Origin: Gemmobacter sp964439015
Lineage (GTDB): Bacteria; Pseudomonadota; Alphaproteobacteria; Rhodobacterales; Rhodobacteraceae
DNA length: 46,448 nt
NCBI GenBank assembly: GCA_964439015.1
Contig: CAYTMV010000013.1
Span: 1-46,448, forward strand
Reading direction: 5' to 3'
Part shown: one piece after another, positions 17,833 through 26,278 of the stretch
How the letters are laid out: each line of letters begins with the position of its first letter
Numbering within the stretch: position 1 is the stretch's first letter
Position numbers and translations under genes: made by a program
Notes under the pieces: model-generated
The model's input: the letters and a program-made list of their open reading frames with translations, nothing else
Databases searched by the model: none
Told to the model about the DNA's origin: nothing

Positions 17833-18933
17833 ATGATGAAGACGCAAATCGCCGGGCTGACGCTCGTGGCGCTGATGGGCTCGACCGTGCTCGCCGGCGC
17901 GCAGGATCTTGCCGCGCTGGAGGCTGCGGCCAAGGAAGAGGGGATGCTGACCACCATCGCCCTGCCGCACAGCTGGTGCAACTACGGCGGTGTGATCGCC
18001 GGCTTCAAGGCCAAGTACCCGGAAATCCAGGTCAACGAGCTCAACCCCGATGCGGGCTCGGCCGATGAGGTCGAGGCCGTCAAGGCCAACAAGGACAACA
18101 AGGGTCCGCAAGCCCCCGACGTCGTGGACGTGGGTCTGGCCTTCGGTCCGCAGATGAAGGCCGAAGGCCTGCTGCAGCCCTACAAAGTCTCGACCTGGGA
18201 CGAGATCCCCGACAGCATCAAGGACTCGGAAGGCTACTGGTACGGCGACTATTACGGCGTCATGGCCTTCCTCGTGAACAAGGATCTTGTCGAGAACACC
18301 CCTCAGGACTGGGCTGATCTGGTCAAGCCTGAATATGCCGGTCAAGTGGCGCTGGCGGGCGATCCGCGCGCCTCGAACCAGGCAATCCTGGCTGTGCAGG
18401 CCGCCGGTCTGTCCAAGGGTGCCAAGGCTGGCGAAGAGGCCGGCAAGGCGGGTCTGGAGTTCTTTGCCGAAGTGAACAAGGCCGGCAACTTCGTTCCGGT
18501 CATCGCCAAGGCTGGCACCCTGGCCCAAGGCGCGACCCCGATCGCCATCGCCTGGGACTACAACGTGCTGAGCTGGGCCGACGAACTGGCCGGCAACCCG
18601 CCGGTCGAGGTTGTGGTGCCCAAGACCGGCGTTCTGGCCGGCGTCTATGTTCAGGGCATCAGCGCCTATGCGCCGCACCCGAATGCCGCGAAACTGTGGA
18701 TGGAATACCTGTATTCGGATGAAGGCCAGAACCTCTGGCTGAAGGGCTACTGCCACCCGGCGCGCTTCAACGCGATGGCCAAGGCTGGCAAGCTGGACGC
18801 CGAGGCGATGGCCAAGCTGCCGCCGGCCGAAAGCTATGAAGCCGCCTATTTCCCGACGCTGGAAGAGGTGGACGCCAACAAGGCTGCCGTCGTCGGCGGC
18901 TGGGATTCGGTCGTGGGCGCCAACGTCCAGTAA
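17833..18933 (+). CDS. ABC transporter substrate-binding protein (family 1, iron/polyamine-like)
   Basis: The start chosen is ATG 17833 with AGGGAG before it, giving 366 residues. A Sec signal peptide (MKTQIAGLTLVALMGSTVLAGA) precedes the mature protein at about QDLAALEAAAKEEG, which has the 'AAAKEEG' opening usual in AfuA/COG1840-type binding proteins. Later segments (YYGVMAFLVNKDLV, DWADLVKPEYAGQVALAGDP, GISAYAPHPNAAKLWMEYLYSDEGQ) follow the periplasmic-binding fold. It heads an operon with two permeases and one ATPase. The substrate cannot be read from the sequence: Fe(III), polyamines, thiamine and phosphonates are all imported by such systems. Confidence 0.88.
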   Translation: MMKTQIAGLTLVALMGSTVLAGAQDLAALEAAAKEEGMLTTIALPHSWCNYGGVIAGFKAKYPEIQVNELNPDAGSADEVEAVKANKDNKGPQAPDVVDVGLAFGPQMKAEGLLQPYKVSTWDEIPDSIKDSEGYWYGDYYGVMAFLVNKDLVENTPQDWADLVKPEYAGQVALAGDPRASNQAILAVQAAGLSKGAKAGEEAGKAGLEFFAEVNKAGNFVPVIAKAGTLAQGATPIAIAWDYNVLSWADELAGNPPVEVVVPKTGVLAGVYVQGISAYAPHPNAAKLWMEYLYSDEGQNLWLKGYCHPARFNAMAKAGKLDAEAMAKLPPAESYEAAYFPTLEEVDANKAAVVGGWDSVVGANVQ

Positions 18934-18950
18934 CCGCGCCTAAGCCCAAG

Positions 18951-18981
18951 GCCCCGGCCCGACCTTCCGTCAGGCCGGGGC
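18951..18981 (+). promoter_or_regulatory. Intra-operon stem-loop after the binding-protein gene
   Basis: GCCCCGGCC (18951-18959) pairs perfectly with GGCCGGGGC (18973-18981) across a 13-nt loop, with no T run after it. It lies between the binding-protein gene and the first permease gene. Hairpins at this point are common in importer operons, where they stabilise the upstream transcript and let the binding protein be made in excess over the membrane parts. Confidence 0.65.
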
Positions 18982-19016
18982 TCTCCGTCTCAAAAGACCG
19001 ATAACCCGGACATTCC

Positions 19017-19892
19017 ATGACCGCACCCTCCCGCGCGCCACGGCGGCCCTTGCCGCTGACCTGGCTGGGCCTGATGCCCTTCGTGATCTTTGTCATGTTG
19101 TTCCTGATCCTGCCGACGCTTTACATTGTCATCGGCGCGTTTCAGGACCGCGACGGCGGGTTTACCCTGCAAAACCTGCGTGATCTGCAAACCGGCACGA
19201 TCCCGTCCAGCTATTGGGTCTCGATCAAGATCTCGGTCGCGTCAGCGGCGCTGGGCTGTCTGATCGGCTTTGGCATGGCGGCGGCGGTAGTGTTCGGGGC
19301 GGTGCCGAAGACCATCAAGGCGCCGCTGCTGACCTTTTCGGGCGTGGCCTCCAACTTTGCCGGCGTGCCGCTGGCCTTCGCCTTTCTGGCGACCTTTGGC
19401 CCGGTGGGGCTGGTCACGACCTTCCTGCGGTCGAATTTCGGGATCGTCCTCAGCCGGGACCTGGGGTTCAACATCCTGTCCTTCTGGGGACTGACCGTCA
19501 CCTATCTGTTCTTCCAGATCCCTCTGATGATCCTGATCATCACCCCTGCGCTTGAGGGGCTGAAACGCGAGTGGCGCGAGGCGGCCGAGGTTCTGGGCGC
19601 CACCACCGGCCAGTATTGGCGCATGGTGGCCCTGCCGATCCTGTTTCCGTCGCTGCTGGGCACCTTTGCGCTGCTGTTTGCCAATGCCTTTGGCGCCGTT
19701 GCCACCGCCATCGCGCTGACCGGATCGTCGCTGAACATCGTGCCGATCCAGCTTTACGCGCAGATCCGCGGCGATGTGCTGGGCAATCCCAATCTGGGCT
19801 ATGCGCTGGCTTTCGGCATGATCGTCGTCACCGCCATCGCCAATGTCGTCTATATCTGGCTGCGGGTGCGCGCCGAAAGGTGGCTGAAATGA
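19017..19892 (+). CDS. ABC transporter permease (first of pair, PotB-like)
   Basis: This 291-residue integral membrane protein has about six hydrophobic segments, starting with TWLGLMPFVIFVMLFLILPT. The ATPase-contact (EAA) loop is EAAEVLGATTGQYWRMVALP near residue 190, followed by ILFPSLLGTFALLFANAFGA. It belongs to the binding-protein-dependent permease family of polyamine/iron/phosphonate importers. Its TGA overlaps the next ATG (ATGA at 19889-19892), so the two permeases are translated in step and should form a heterodimer. Confidence 0.92.
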   Translation: MTAPSRAPRRPLPLTWLGLMPFVIFVMLFLILPTLYIVIGAFQDRDGGFTLQNLRDLQTGTIPSSYWVSIKISVASAALGCLIGFGMAAAVVFGAVPKTIKAPLLTFSGVASNFAGVPLAFAFLATFGPVGLVTTFLRSNFGIVLSRDLGFNILSFWGLTVTYLFFQIPLMILIITPALEGLKREWREAAEVLGATTGQYWRMVALPILFPSLLGTFALLFANAFGAVATAIALTGSSLNIVPIQLYAQIRGDVLGNPNLGYALAFGMIVVTAIANVVYIWLRVRAERWLK

Positions 19893-20680
19893 GCCTCTAT
19901 GCCCGCCTCACCGGCTGGATCGTGCTGCTGTTCGGTCTGGGCTATTTCTTCATCCCGCTTTTGGGTCTGGCCGAGTTCTCGCTGCGGGCGCGGCGCGGCG
20001 TCTATTCGTTTGACGCCTATGCCAAGATCATCGGCGACCCGGAGTTTCAGGCCACCTTCAGCTATTCCGTGGTCATGGCGCTGGTCACCATCGCCATGGG
20101 GGTGCTGATCGTGGTGCCGACCGCGTTCTGGGTGCGGCTCAAGATGCCCTGGGCCCGGCCATGGGTCGAGTTTCTGACCCTGTTGCCGCTGGTGATCCCG
20201 GCCATCGTGATCGTGTTCGGCTATATCAAGCTCTACAACACCTCCAGCTGGTTGCCGTTGACCGGCACGGTGATGGGCACCAACCTGCTGCTGGCCTTTG
20301 GCTATACCGTGCTGGCGCTGCCCTACATGTATCGTGCCGTCGATACCGGGCTGCGGACCATTGATGTCGCCACCCTGACCGAGGCCGCACAAAGCCTCGG
20401 CGCCGGATGGGGCACGATCCTTGCGCGGGTGATCCTGCCCAATGTCGTGCCCGCGGTGCTGTCGGGCGCGTTCCTGACCTTTGCCATCGTCATTGGCGAG
20501 TTTACGCTGGCGGCCCTTCTGGACCGCCCGGCCTTCGGGCCCTATCTGCAACGTATCGGGCATAACAAGCCCTATGAGCCCTTCGCCCTTTCGGTGCTGG
20601 CCTTCGCGATCACCTGGGCCTGCATGGGGCTGATCCAGCTTGTCACCCGTCTTTCCAAACATACCAGGGTCACGCCATGA
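19889..20680 (+). CDS. ABC transporter permease (second of pair, PotC-like)
   Basis: The start at ATG 19889 overlaps the previous stop and gives 263 residues with six predicted helices (first: GWIVLLFGLGYFFIPLLGLA). The EAA loop reads TEAAQSLGAGWGTILARVIL, followed by PNVVPAVLSGAFLTFAIVIG, as in PotC-type subunits. An in-frame ATG at 19571 lies inside the preceding gene and is ignored. The stop TGA again overlaps the next gene's ATG (20677-20680). Confidence 0.92.
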   Translation: MSLYARLTGWIVLLFGLGYFFIPLLGLAEFSLRARRGVYSFDAYAKIIGDPEFQATFSYSVVMALVTIAMGVLIVVPTAFWVRLKMPWARPWVEFLTLLPLVIPAIVIVFGYIKLYNTSSWLPLTGTVMGTNLLLAFGYTVLALPYMYRAVDTGLRTIDVATLTEAAQSLGAGWGTILARVILPNVVPAVLSGAFLTFAIVIGEFTLAALLDRPAFGPYLQRIGHNKPYEPFALSVLAFAITWACMGLIQLVTRLSKHTRVTP

Positions 20681-21723
20681 GCTTTCTCGACATTTCGCAT
20701 CTTGAAAAAAGCTTCGGCATGAACCGGGTGGTGAAAGACTTTTCGCTGGCGGTTGAAAAGGGCGAGTTCGTGTCGCTGCTGGGCCCCTCAGGCTGCGGCA
20801 AGACCACGGTGCTGCGGATGGTGGCGGGGTTTGAGCATCCGACCTCGGGTGCGATCCGCATCGGTGGCACCGATGTCGTGGGCAAGCGCCCCAACCAGCG
20901 CAACATCGGCATGGTGTTTCAGGCCTATGCCCTGTTTCCCAACCTGACGGTGGCTGAAAACGTGGCCTTCGGGCTGAAGATCAAGGGCATGCCCGCGGCC
21001 GAGCGCGCCAAACGCGTGGCCGAGATGCTGGCGCTGATCGGTCTGCCCGATCTGGGCAACCGCTATCCGTTCCAACTGTCGGGCGGCCAGCAGCAGCGCG
21101 TGGCGCTGGCCCGGGCGCTGGCGCCCAAGCCGCAAGTGTTGTTGCTGGACGAGCCGTTGAGTGCGCTGGACGCCAAGGTCCGGGTCAGCCTGCGCACCGA
21201 GATCCGCGCCATCCAGCGCGAATTGGGCATCACCACCATCTTCGTGACCCACGATCAGGAAGAGGCGATGAGCATCTCGGACCGGATCGTGGTCATGCAT
21301 GAAGGGATCGCCGATCAGGTCGGCGCGCCGTTCGAGATCTACAACCGTCCCGCCACCCGCTTTGTCGCCAATTTCGTGGGCCAGCTGAACCTGCTGGATG
21401 CCAAGGTCACCGATCCCGCTGCCGGCGTGGTGCAGATTGGCCAGACGCCGATCAAGCTGGGCCGGGCGCTGAAATCCGGCGCGGTCGCGCTTGCCGCCCG
21501 GCCCGAGGCCCTGCGGCTGGGCCGGATCGAGGGCGCGGATGTGGTGTTGCCGGCGACGCTGACCTCGGTAGAGTTTCTGGGCTCGGTGATCCGGCTGACC
21601 GCCGAAATGGGTGGCCAGCAGGTCACGCTGGACACTTTCAACCGCCGGGACACGCCGCCGCCGCCGGTGGGCGCCACGGTCGAGCTGAGCCTGCGCTCGG
21701 GCGATGTGATCGTGCTGGAGTGA
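20677..21723 (+). CDS. ABC transporter ATP-binding protein (PotA/FbpC-like)
   Basis: The 348-residue ATPase shows Walker A GPSGCGKTT (about residues 37-45), the Q-loop in GMVFQAYALFPN, the ABC signature LSGGQQQRVALARAL, Walker B LLLDEPLSALD and the switch His in FVTHDQEEA. About 110 C-terminal residues form a TOBE domain, as in the MalK/PotA/FbpC group. It completes a binding protein-permease-permease-ATPase importer with 4-bp overlaps between the last three genes. The TOBE domain does not discriminate between polyamine, iron or phosphonate substrates by eye. Confidence 0.94.
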   Translation: MSFLDISHLEKSFGMNRVVKDFSLAVEKGEFVSLLGPSGCGKTTVLRMVAGFEHPTSGAIRIGGTDVVGKRPNQRNIGMVFQAYALFPNLTVAENVAFGLKIKGMPAAERAKRVAEMLALIGLPDLGNRYPFQLSGGQQQRVALARALAPKPQVLLLDEPLSALDAKVRVSLRTEIRAIQRELGITTIFVTHDQEEAMSISDRIVVMHEGIADQVGAPFEIYNRPATRFVANFVGQLNLLDAKVTDPAAGVVQIGQTPIKLGRALKSGAVALAARPEALRLGRIEGADVVLPATLTSVEFLGSVIRLTAEMGGQQVTLDTFNRRDTPPPPVGATVELSLRSGDVIVLE

Positions 21724-21797
21724 TCCGGCCCGGCTGGGGCGGCCCACCGCCCCGCCCTGACTTGCCGCCCCGCCAGACCCGCAGCCCTGCCCGACCC

Positions 21798-22508
21798 TCA
21801 GGCCGACAGCAGATAGCGGCGGGTCTTGCGGTCAAATCCGATGATGCGGCGGCCTTCGGCAAAGGCCGCCTGCAATGCCGCCCGCAGCTCCAGCCGCAGC
21901 GCAGTGGCGCGGGCGGGGTCATCGCGCACCAGCGCCTCCGGGTCCTCGGGCAGCGCGATCGGCAGCGGCGTGCCAGCCTCGGCGGGTAGATAGGCGCCCG
22001 TCGCGCGCGCGGCCACGCCGGGCGCGTCCAGATCCCAATCCACCAGCAACCGGTCCGAGCCGAGGCCTGCATTGATCCCCGCCATCTCGCCGTAATAATC
22101 CGGCAGATAGGTGTTCGACTGCCCGCCCAGATTGTCGATGTTCAGCGCGGCGTTGATCGCGCGCAGCGGATCGAAGGTCCAGCGGACATGGGTGATGCCG
22201 CGCGCCAGACACCATTCCCGCTGGTAGAACTTCAACCGCAAGCCCAGCCGCAGCCCCCGCGCCTCGGCCAACACGGCCAGCCGGTGCGAATGTTGCACCT
22301 GCGGGTCGCGGGTCGGAAAGCCGAAGACATAGCCCAGCAGCCGCCCCTCGGCGAAGGCACCGCCGACCAGCCCGCCCTCGGCCTGGATGACCATCATCAG
22401 ATCGGCGGGATCGGGCGCATCGCCCGCGCCCCAGACGCTGCGTTGCAGGTCTTCGGCGGCGCGAAACTCGGCCATGCCGCGCAGGTCGCGGAAGGTCAAT
22501 TCGGTCAT
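21798..22508 (-). CDS. GNAT acyltransferase (COG3375-like), partner of the racemase
   Basis: The 236-residue protein has a GNAT-type N-terminal half: FRAAEDLQRSVWG, VGGAFAEGRLLGYVFGFPTR and the CoA-binding-like ARGLRLGLRLKFYQREW region. The DPLRAINAALNIDNLGGQS and YYGEMAGINAGLGSDRLLVDW segments mark a distinct family often labelled 'predicted GNAT superfamily acetyltransferase'. Its ATG overlaps the stop of the enolase-family gene (ATGA, 22505-22508). Known N-succinylamino-acid-racemase operons pair the racemase with a GNAT enzyme that succinylates D-amino acids; I infer a similar role here. The acyl donor and substrate are unproven. Confidence 0.82.
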   Translation of the reverse strand: MTELTFRDLRGMAEFRAAEDLQRSVWGAGDAPDPADLMMVIQAEGGLVGGAFAEGRLLGYVFGFPTRDPQVQHSHRLAVLAEARGLRLGLRLKFYQREWCLARGITHVRWTFDPLRAINAALNIDNLGGQSNTYLPDYYGEMAGINAGLGSDRLLVDWDLDAPGVAARATGAYLPAEAGTPLPIALPEDPEALVRDDPARATALRLELRAALQAAFAEGRRIIGFDRKTRRYLLSA

Positions 22509-23632
22509 GCGCCGAACTCCTGGCAGGACAGGCTGGCATGGGCCAGATAGTCAAGATCCAGCGTCACGCCGATCCCTGCGCCCTTCGGCACCGGCATCCG
22601 CCCGCCCGCCGTTTCCAGCTTTTGCTCGATGATGTCGCGGGTGAAATAGCGGCTGGCCGAGGAGGTATCGCCCGGCTTGGTAAAATTGGCCAGGGTGGAG
22701 AGGTGGATGTTATGCGCCCGGCCCACCCCCGATTCCAGCATGCCGCCGCACCAGACCGGCACCTGATAGGCCGCGCAGAGGTCATGGATCTGCCGCGCCG
22801 CCAGATGGCCGCCCACGCGCCCCACCTTGATGTTGATGACCCGCGCCGCGTCGGTCTGCAGGGCCTTGCGGGCATGATCCACCGTGCGGATGCATTCATC
22901 CAGACACAGCGGCGTGCGGATGCGGGCCTGCAGGGTAGCGTGGTCGTGGATGTCATCCCAGGCCAGCGGCTGTTCGATGTAATCCAGCCCGTAATCGTCC
23001 ATCCGCGCGATCAGCCCGCTATCGGCCAGCGTATAGCAGCAATTGGCGTCCACGGTCAGGTGGGCGTCGGGAAACTCGCGGCGCACGGCCTCAAGCAGGG
23101 CAAGGTCATGGCCGGGCTTGACCTTCAACTTGATCCGCTTGTAGCCCTGCGCCAGATGGTCGGCCACGCGCTGCAGCGTGCCCTCGATCGGGCCGATGCC
23201 CAGCGAGACGCCCACATCCACCGCCTCCCCCGCGCCGCCCAGCACCGTCTGCAACGGCAGGTTCAGCGATTTGGCCCAAAGGTCCCAGAACGCCATCTCG
23301 ACCGTGGCCCGCGCCATGTGATTGGCCCGCCACGGCGCCAGCAGACGCGCCAGCGATTCGGGGTTGGCAAAGGTCTGGCCCAGCACCTGCGGCAGCAGCA
23401 CCCCGGTCAGCAGGTCCATCGCGCCGGCCACGGTTTCCTCAAGGTAATCCGGCAGCGGGTCCATCACCCCCTCGGCATGGCCCTCCAGACCGTCGGCCCG
23501 TAAGGTCAACAGCGGAAACACCTTTTCGGTCATGGTGCCGGTGGCGATGGTAAAAGGCGTGACCAGCGGCAGCCGCACCAGCCGCAGCGTGGCGCCGTCG
23601 ATGCGCAGGGGGGCGCGGGGGGTATCGGACAT
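22505..23632 (-). CDS. Enolase-superfamily N-succinylamino acid racemase / OSBS-like enzyme
   Basis: The 375-residue protein has the capping domain plus a TIM barrel with a complete set of muconate-lactonizing-subgroup residues: K168-x-K170 in KRIKLKVKPG, metal ligands D195 (VDANCC), E220 (EQPL) and D245 (LDEC), and the opposing K269 in INIKVGRVGG. This set allows 1,1-proton transfer. Automatic pipelines may name it o-succinylbenzoate synthase, but no menaquinone genes are near, and the overlapping GNAT gene points to N-acylamino acid racemisation. GGAGG lies just before its ATG. It is divergent from an RpiR-type regulator, with a palindromic site between them. Confidence 0.87.
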   Translation of the reverse strand: MSDTPRAPLRIDGATLRLVRLPLVTPFTIATGTMTEKVFPLLTLRADGLEGHAEGVMDPLPDYLEETVAGAMDLLTGVLLPQVLGQTFANPESLARLLAPWRANHMARATVEMAFWDLWAKSLNLPLQTVLGGAGEAVDVGVSLGIGPIEGTLQRVADHLAQGYKRIKLKVKPGHDLALLEAVRREFPDAHLTVDANCCYTLADSGLIARMDDYGLDYIEQPLAWDDIHDHATLQARIRTPLCLDECIRTVDHARKALQTDAARVINIKVGRVGGHLAARQIHDLCAAYQVPVWCGGMLESGVGRAHNIHLSTLANFTKPGDTSSASRYFTRDIIEQKLETAGGRMPVPKGAGIGVTLDLDYLAHASLSCQEFGA

Positions 23633-23672
23633 GGGGCCTCCTGTCGGCGGGCGGGACGATCTTGTTCAGTTT

Positions 23673-23698
23673 ACTTCCATCGTTGACCGAATGAAAGT
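23673..23698. promoter_or_regulatory. Candidate operator between the racemase and RpiR genes
   Basis: ACTTCCAT (23673-23680), a 10-nt spacer and ATGAAAGT (23691-23698) form an inverted repeat with 7 of 8 paired positions. It lies in the AT-richer centre of the 101-bp divergent gap between the racemase and the RpiR-family regulator. Its place makes it the best candidate for autoregulation and for control of both operons. Confidence 0.5.
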
Positions 23699-23733
23699 TT
23701 GCTGACAGTCTCGATCAAAAGGGGAGGACGTTG

Positions 23734-24645
23734 GTGCTACCTTCGCGCAGGATCGAGTCAGACGACGCGGGCGATCTGCGCGACCGCCTGACCGCCGCGC
23801 TGGAAAGCGGCACCCCCTCGGAACGGGCGCTTGCCCATTACCTGCTGCATAACCTGACCTCCCTGCCCTTCGAGACCGCAGCGGCGGTGGCCGCCAAGGT
23901 GGGCGTGTCCGAGGCGTCGGTCGGGCGGTTCTGCCGGGCCATCGGCTATCGTCATCTCAAGGATCTGAAGGCCAGCCTGCAGGTCGATCTGGGCGAAAAG
24001 CCCTGGCTGATCGGGGATCGCTTGCGCGATTTCCATGCCCGCAGCCAGCGGGACAATACCGAGCTTGCCCGCGCGCTGGAGCGTGAAATCGCGGCGCTGG
24101 TGGCGGTCTATGAACTGGCCGCGACCGAGGCCTTCCACGACACGGTGGCGCGGCTGGCCCATCGCCCGCAGGTTTTTGTCGCGGGCTTTCAGACCGAGCG
24201 CGGGCACGCGGCCGAACTGGTCCACAACCTGCAATATCTGCGGCCCGGCGTGCATCTGGCCGATGCGGCCGGCGGTCACTTCGCCGAGATCCTGCTGGCC
24301 CCGCCGCAGGAGACGACGCTGGTTCTGGTGGACGGGCGGCGCTATTCGCGGCTGACGCGCGATCTGGCGCAGGCCGCATGCGATGCCGGCATTCCGGTCA
24401 CGCTGATCACCGATCCCTATTGCGACTGGGCGCCCGGCATCGTCACCGAGCTGTTCGCCGTGCCCACCGACCTCAACCAGTTCTGGGACACCACCAGCGC
24501 CATGTCCTCGCTGATCGGCCTTCTGGTCAGCGGGGTCTTTCGCGAGCTGGGCGCCGTGGTCGAGGACCGCATGGCCCGCGTCTCGGCGCTTTACGGCAAT
24601 TTCATCGGACATACCGTCCCGGGGCGCAACCCGGGCAAAAACTGA
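23734..24645 (+). CDS. MurR/RpiR family transcriptional regulator
   Basis: I prefer GTG 23734, since GGGGAGG at 23721-23727 is 6 nt before it; TTG 23731 is possible. The 303-residue protein has the N-terminal RpiR helix-turn-helix at about residues 20-85 (FETAAAVAAKVGVSEASVGR then FCRAIGYRHLKDLK) and a C-terminal SIS-type sugar-phosphate-binding fold at about 130-265 (PQVFVAGFQTERGHAAELV... AGIPVTLITDPYC). SIS domains sense phosphosugars or related metabolites, such as MurNAc-6-phosphate for MurR. The location, before a peptide importer and beside an amino-acid racemase, hints at a cell-wall-derived inducer, but this is a guess. Confidence 0.9.
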   Translation: MLPSRRIESDDAGDLRDRLTAALESGTPSERALAHYLLHNLTSLPFETAAAVAAKVGVSEASVGRFCRAIGYRHLKDLKASLQVDLGEKPWLIGDRLRDFHARSQRDNTELARALEREIAALVAVYELAATEAFHDTVARLAHRPQVFVAGFQTERGHAAELVHNLQYLRPGVHLADAAGGHFAEILLAPPQETTLVLVDGRRYSRLTRDLAQAACDAGIPVTLITDPYCDWAPGIVTELFAVPTDLNQFWDTTSAMSSLIGLLVSGVFRELGAVVEDRMARVSALYGNFIGHTVPGRNPGKN

Positions 24646-24671
24646 CCAACAGCCAACAGAGAGGACCTTTC

Positions 24672-26253
24672 ATGACCTTCCACACCATCTTCGGCAAATC
24701 GCTGCTTGCCGCCAGCGTCAGCCTTGCCGCGCTGACCGCCGGCGCCGCCATGGCGCAAGAGGCGGTTTTCGTGCTGAACACCTCCGAGGTGGGCACGCCC
24801 ACCTACAACCCGATCAAGGCGAACAACCTGAACAAGGCCACGACGCTGATCTTCGACCGTCTGGTCAGCCAGGCCGCCGACCTGTCGTTCCACCCCTGGC
24901 TGGCCGAAAGCTGGGAAGAGGCCGCCGACGGCATGTCCTGGACCTTCAAGCTGAAGCAGGGCGTCACCTTCCACAATGGCGAGCCCTTTTAACGCCGAGA
25001 CCGTGAAGGCCTGGCTTGAGGCCTTCAAGGCCAGCGAAAACGCCTATATGACCGAGGCGGTGGCCGAGGTGCAGGTGGTTGACGACCATACCGTCACCTT
25101 CGTGATGTCGCGCCCCGAGCCGAACCTGCTCTATAACCTGTCGTCCAGCTACATGTCGGTGATCGAGCCCAAGTCCTTTGCGGCACTGGGGGACAACTAT
25201 GGCGTGACCGAGGTCTATGGCACCGGCCCCTTCAAGCTGGAAAGTTTTGCCATCGGCCAGGAAACCGTGCTGGTGCGCAATGACGATTACACCTGGGGCG
25301 CGCCTCTGGCCAAGAACCAGGGTCCCGCCAAGATCGCGCGCCTGACCTTCCGCGAGATTGCCGAAGATTCGACCGCGTTTCTGGAACTCAAGACCGGCGG
25401 CGTGGACATGCTGCTGGGCGTGCCGGCCGACCTGATGGGCGAAGTGACCAAGGAGGCCAATCTGGCGGTGCTGACCATGCCCGGTCAGGACGTCTATTAC
25501 ATGCCGATCAACGTGACCAAACCGCCCTTTGATGACATCAAGGTGCGCGAGGCGGCCGCCAAGGCCATCAATCAGGAGGAAATCCTGGCCTCGGTCTTTG
25601 GCGGCGTGGGGGCGGTGGCGCATACCTTCCTGATCTCGGCCCTGCCCGAGTCGAAGGTCTCGGATGCGGCGCAGATCAAGTATGATCCCGCCCGCGCCAA
25701 TGCCGCGCTGGACGAGGCCGGCTGGGCGATGGGCCCGGACGGGGTGCGCGTGAAGGACGGCCAGCCGCTGAAGGTCACGCTCTGGACGCAAAGCGACAGC
25801 GTGTTCCGCCGTCTGACCGAGGTGGTGCAGGCGCAACTGAAGGCCGTGGGGATCGCGGCCGAGATCACCACCTTCGACAGCTCGATGATCCGCGACCAGT
25901 ACAAGACCGGCGAACAGCAACTGGCCGTGCGCTCCTACAACTGGGACAATGCCGATATTGTCGACTGGTTCTTTGGCGGCGACCGGCTGGGCTATCCGAA
26001 CGTGTCGATGTTCAACGACCCCAAGGCCGAAGAGCTGCGCGCGGCAGCCATGACCGGCGCCCGGAACATGGACGAACGGGTGGCCAATTTCACCGCCTAT
26101 CATGAATATGTGCTGACCCAGTTCCCGATGGCGCCGATCTATCAGCCGGTGGATGCGGTGGCCTACAACACCGAGCGTCTGGTCATGCCGGAGACCATCA
26201 ACGCCCCGGGCATCGCCTCGGTCGCGATCATGGACATGGAGGTCAAGGAATAA
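24672..26253 (+). pseudogene. Dipeptide-type substrate-binding protein (family 5), frameshifted
   Basis: Translation from ATG 24672 (AGAGAGG upstream) gives a signal peptide (AALTAGAAMAQ) and a normal SBP_bac_5 beginning, then stops at TAA 24990-24992, right after FHNGEPF. The protein resumes in the next frame as NAETVKAWLEAFK and runs to 26253. Dropping one T from the four at 24987-24990 restores one frame of 526 residues, the usual length of DppA-like proteins. Everything after the break (GTGPFKLESF, YYMPINVTKPPFDD, VREAAAKAINQEEI) is well conserved. It is either a sequencing indel, a true recent mutation, or, least likely, +1 recoding. The gene heads the peptide-importer operon. Confidence 0.88.
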
Positions 26254-26278
26254 CCACCGCGACGCAGGGAGTGCCGGC

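Noticed and set aside
14217..21723. Polyamine importer call based on the nearby agmatinase-like gene
   Set aside because: The two loci are about 2.6 kb apart and separated by M20 and mazG genes on different strands; this is not enough to set the importer's substrate.
22505..23632. Reading the enolase-family gene as menaquinone-pathway o-succinylbenzoate synthase
   Set aside because: No menaquinone genes are nearby, and the overlapping GNAT gene and peptide importer fit N-acylamino acid racemisation better; OSBS side activity remains possible.
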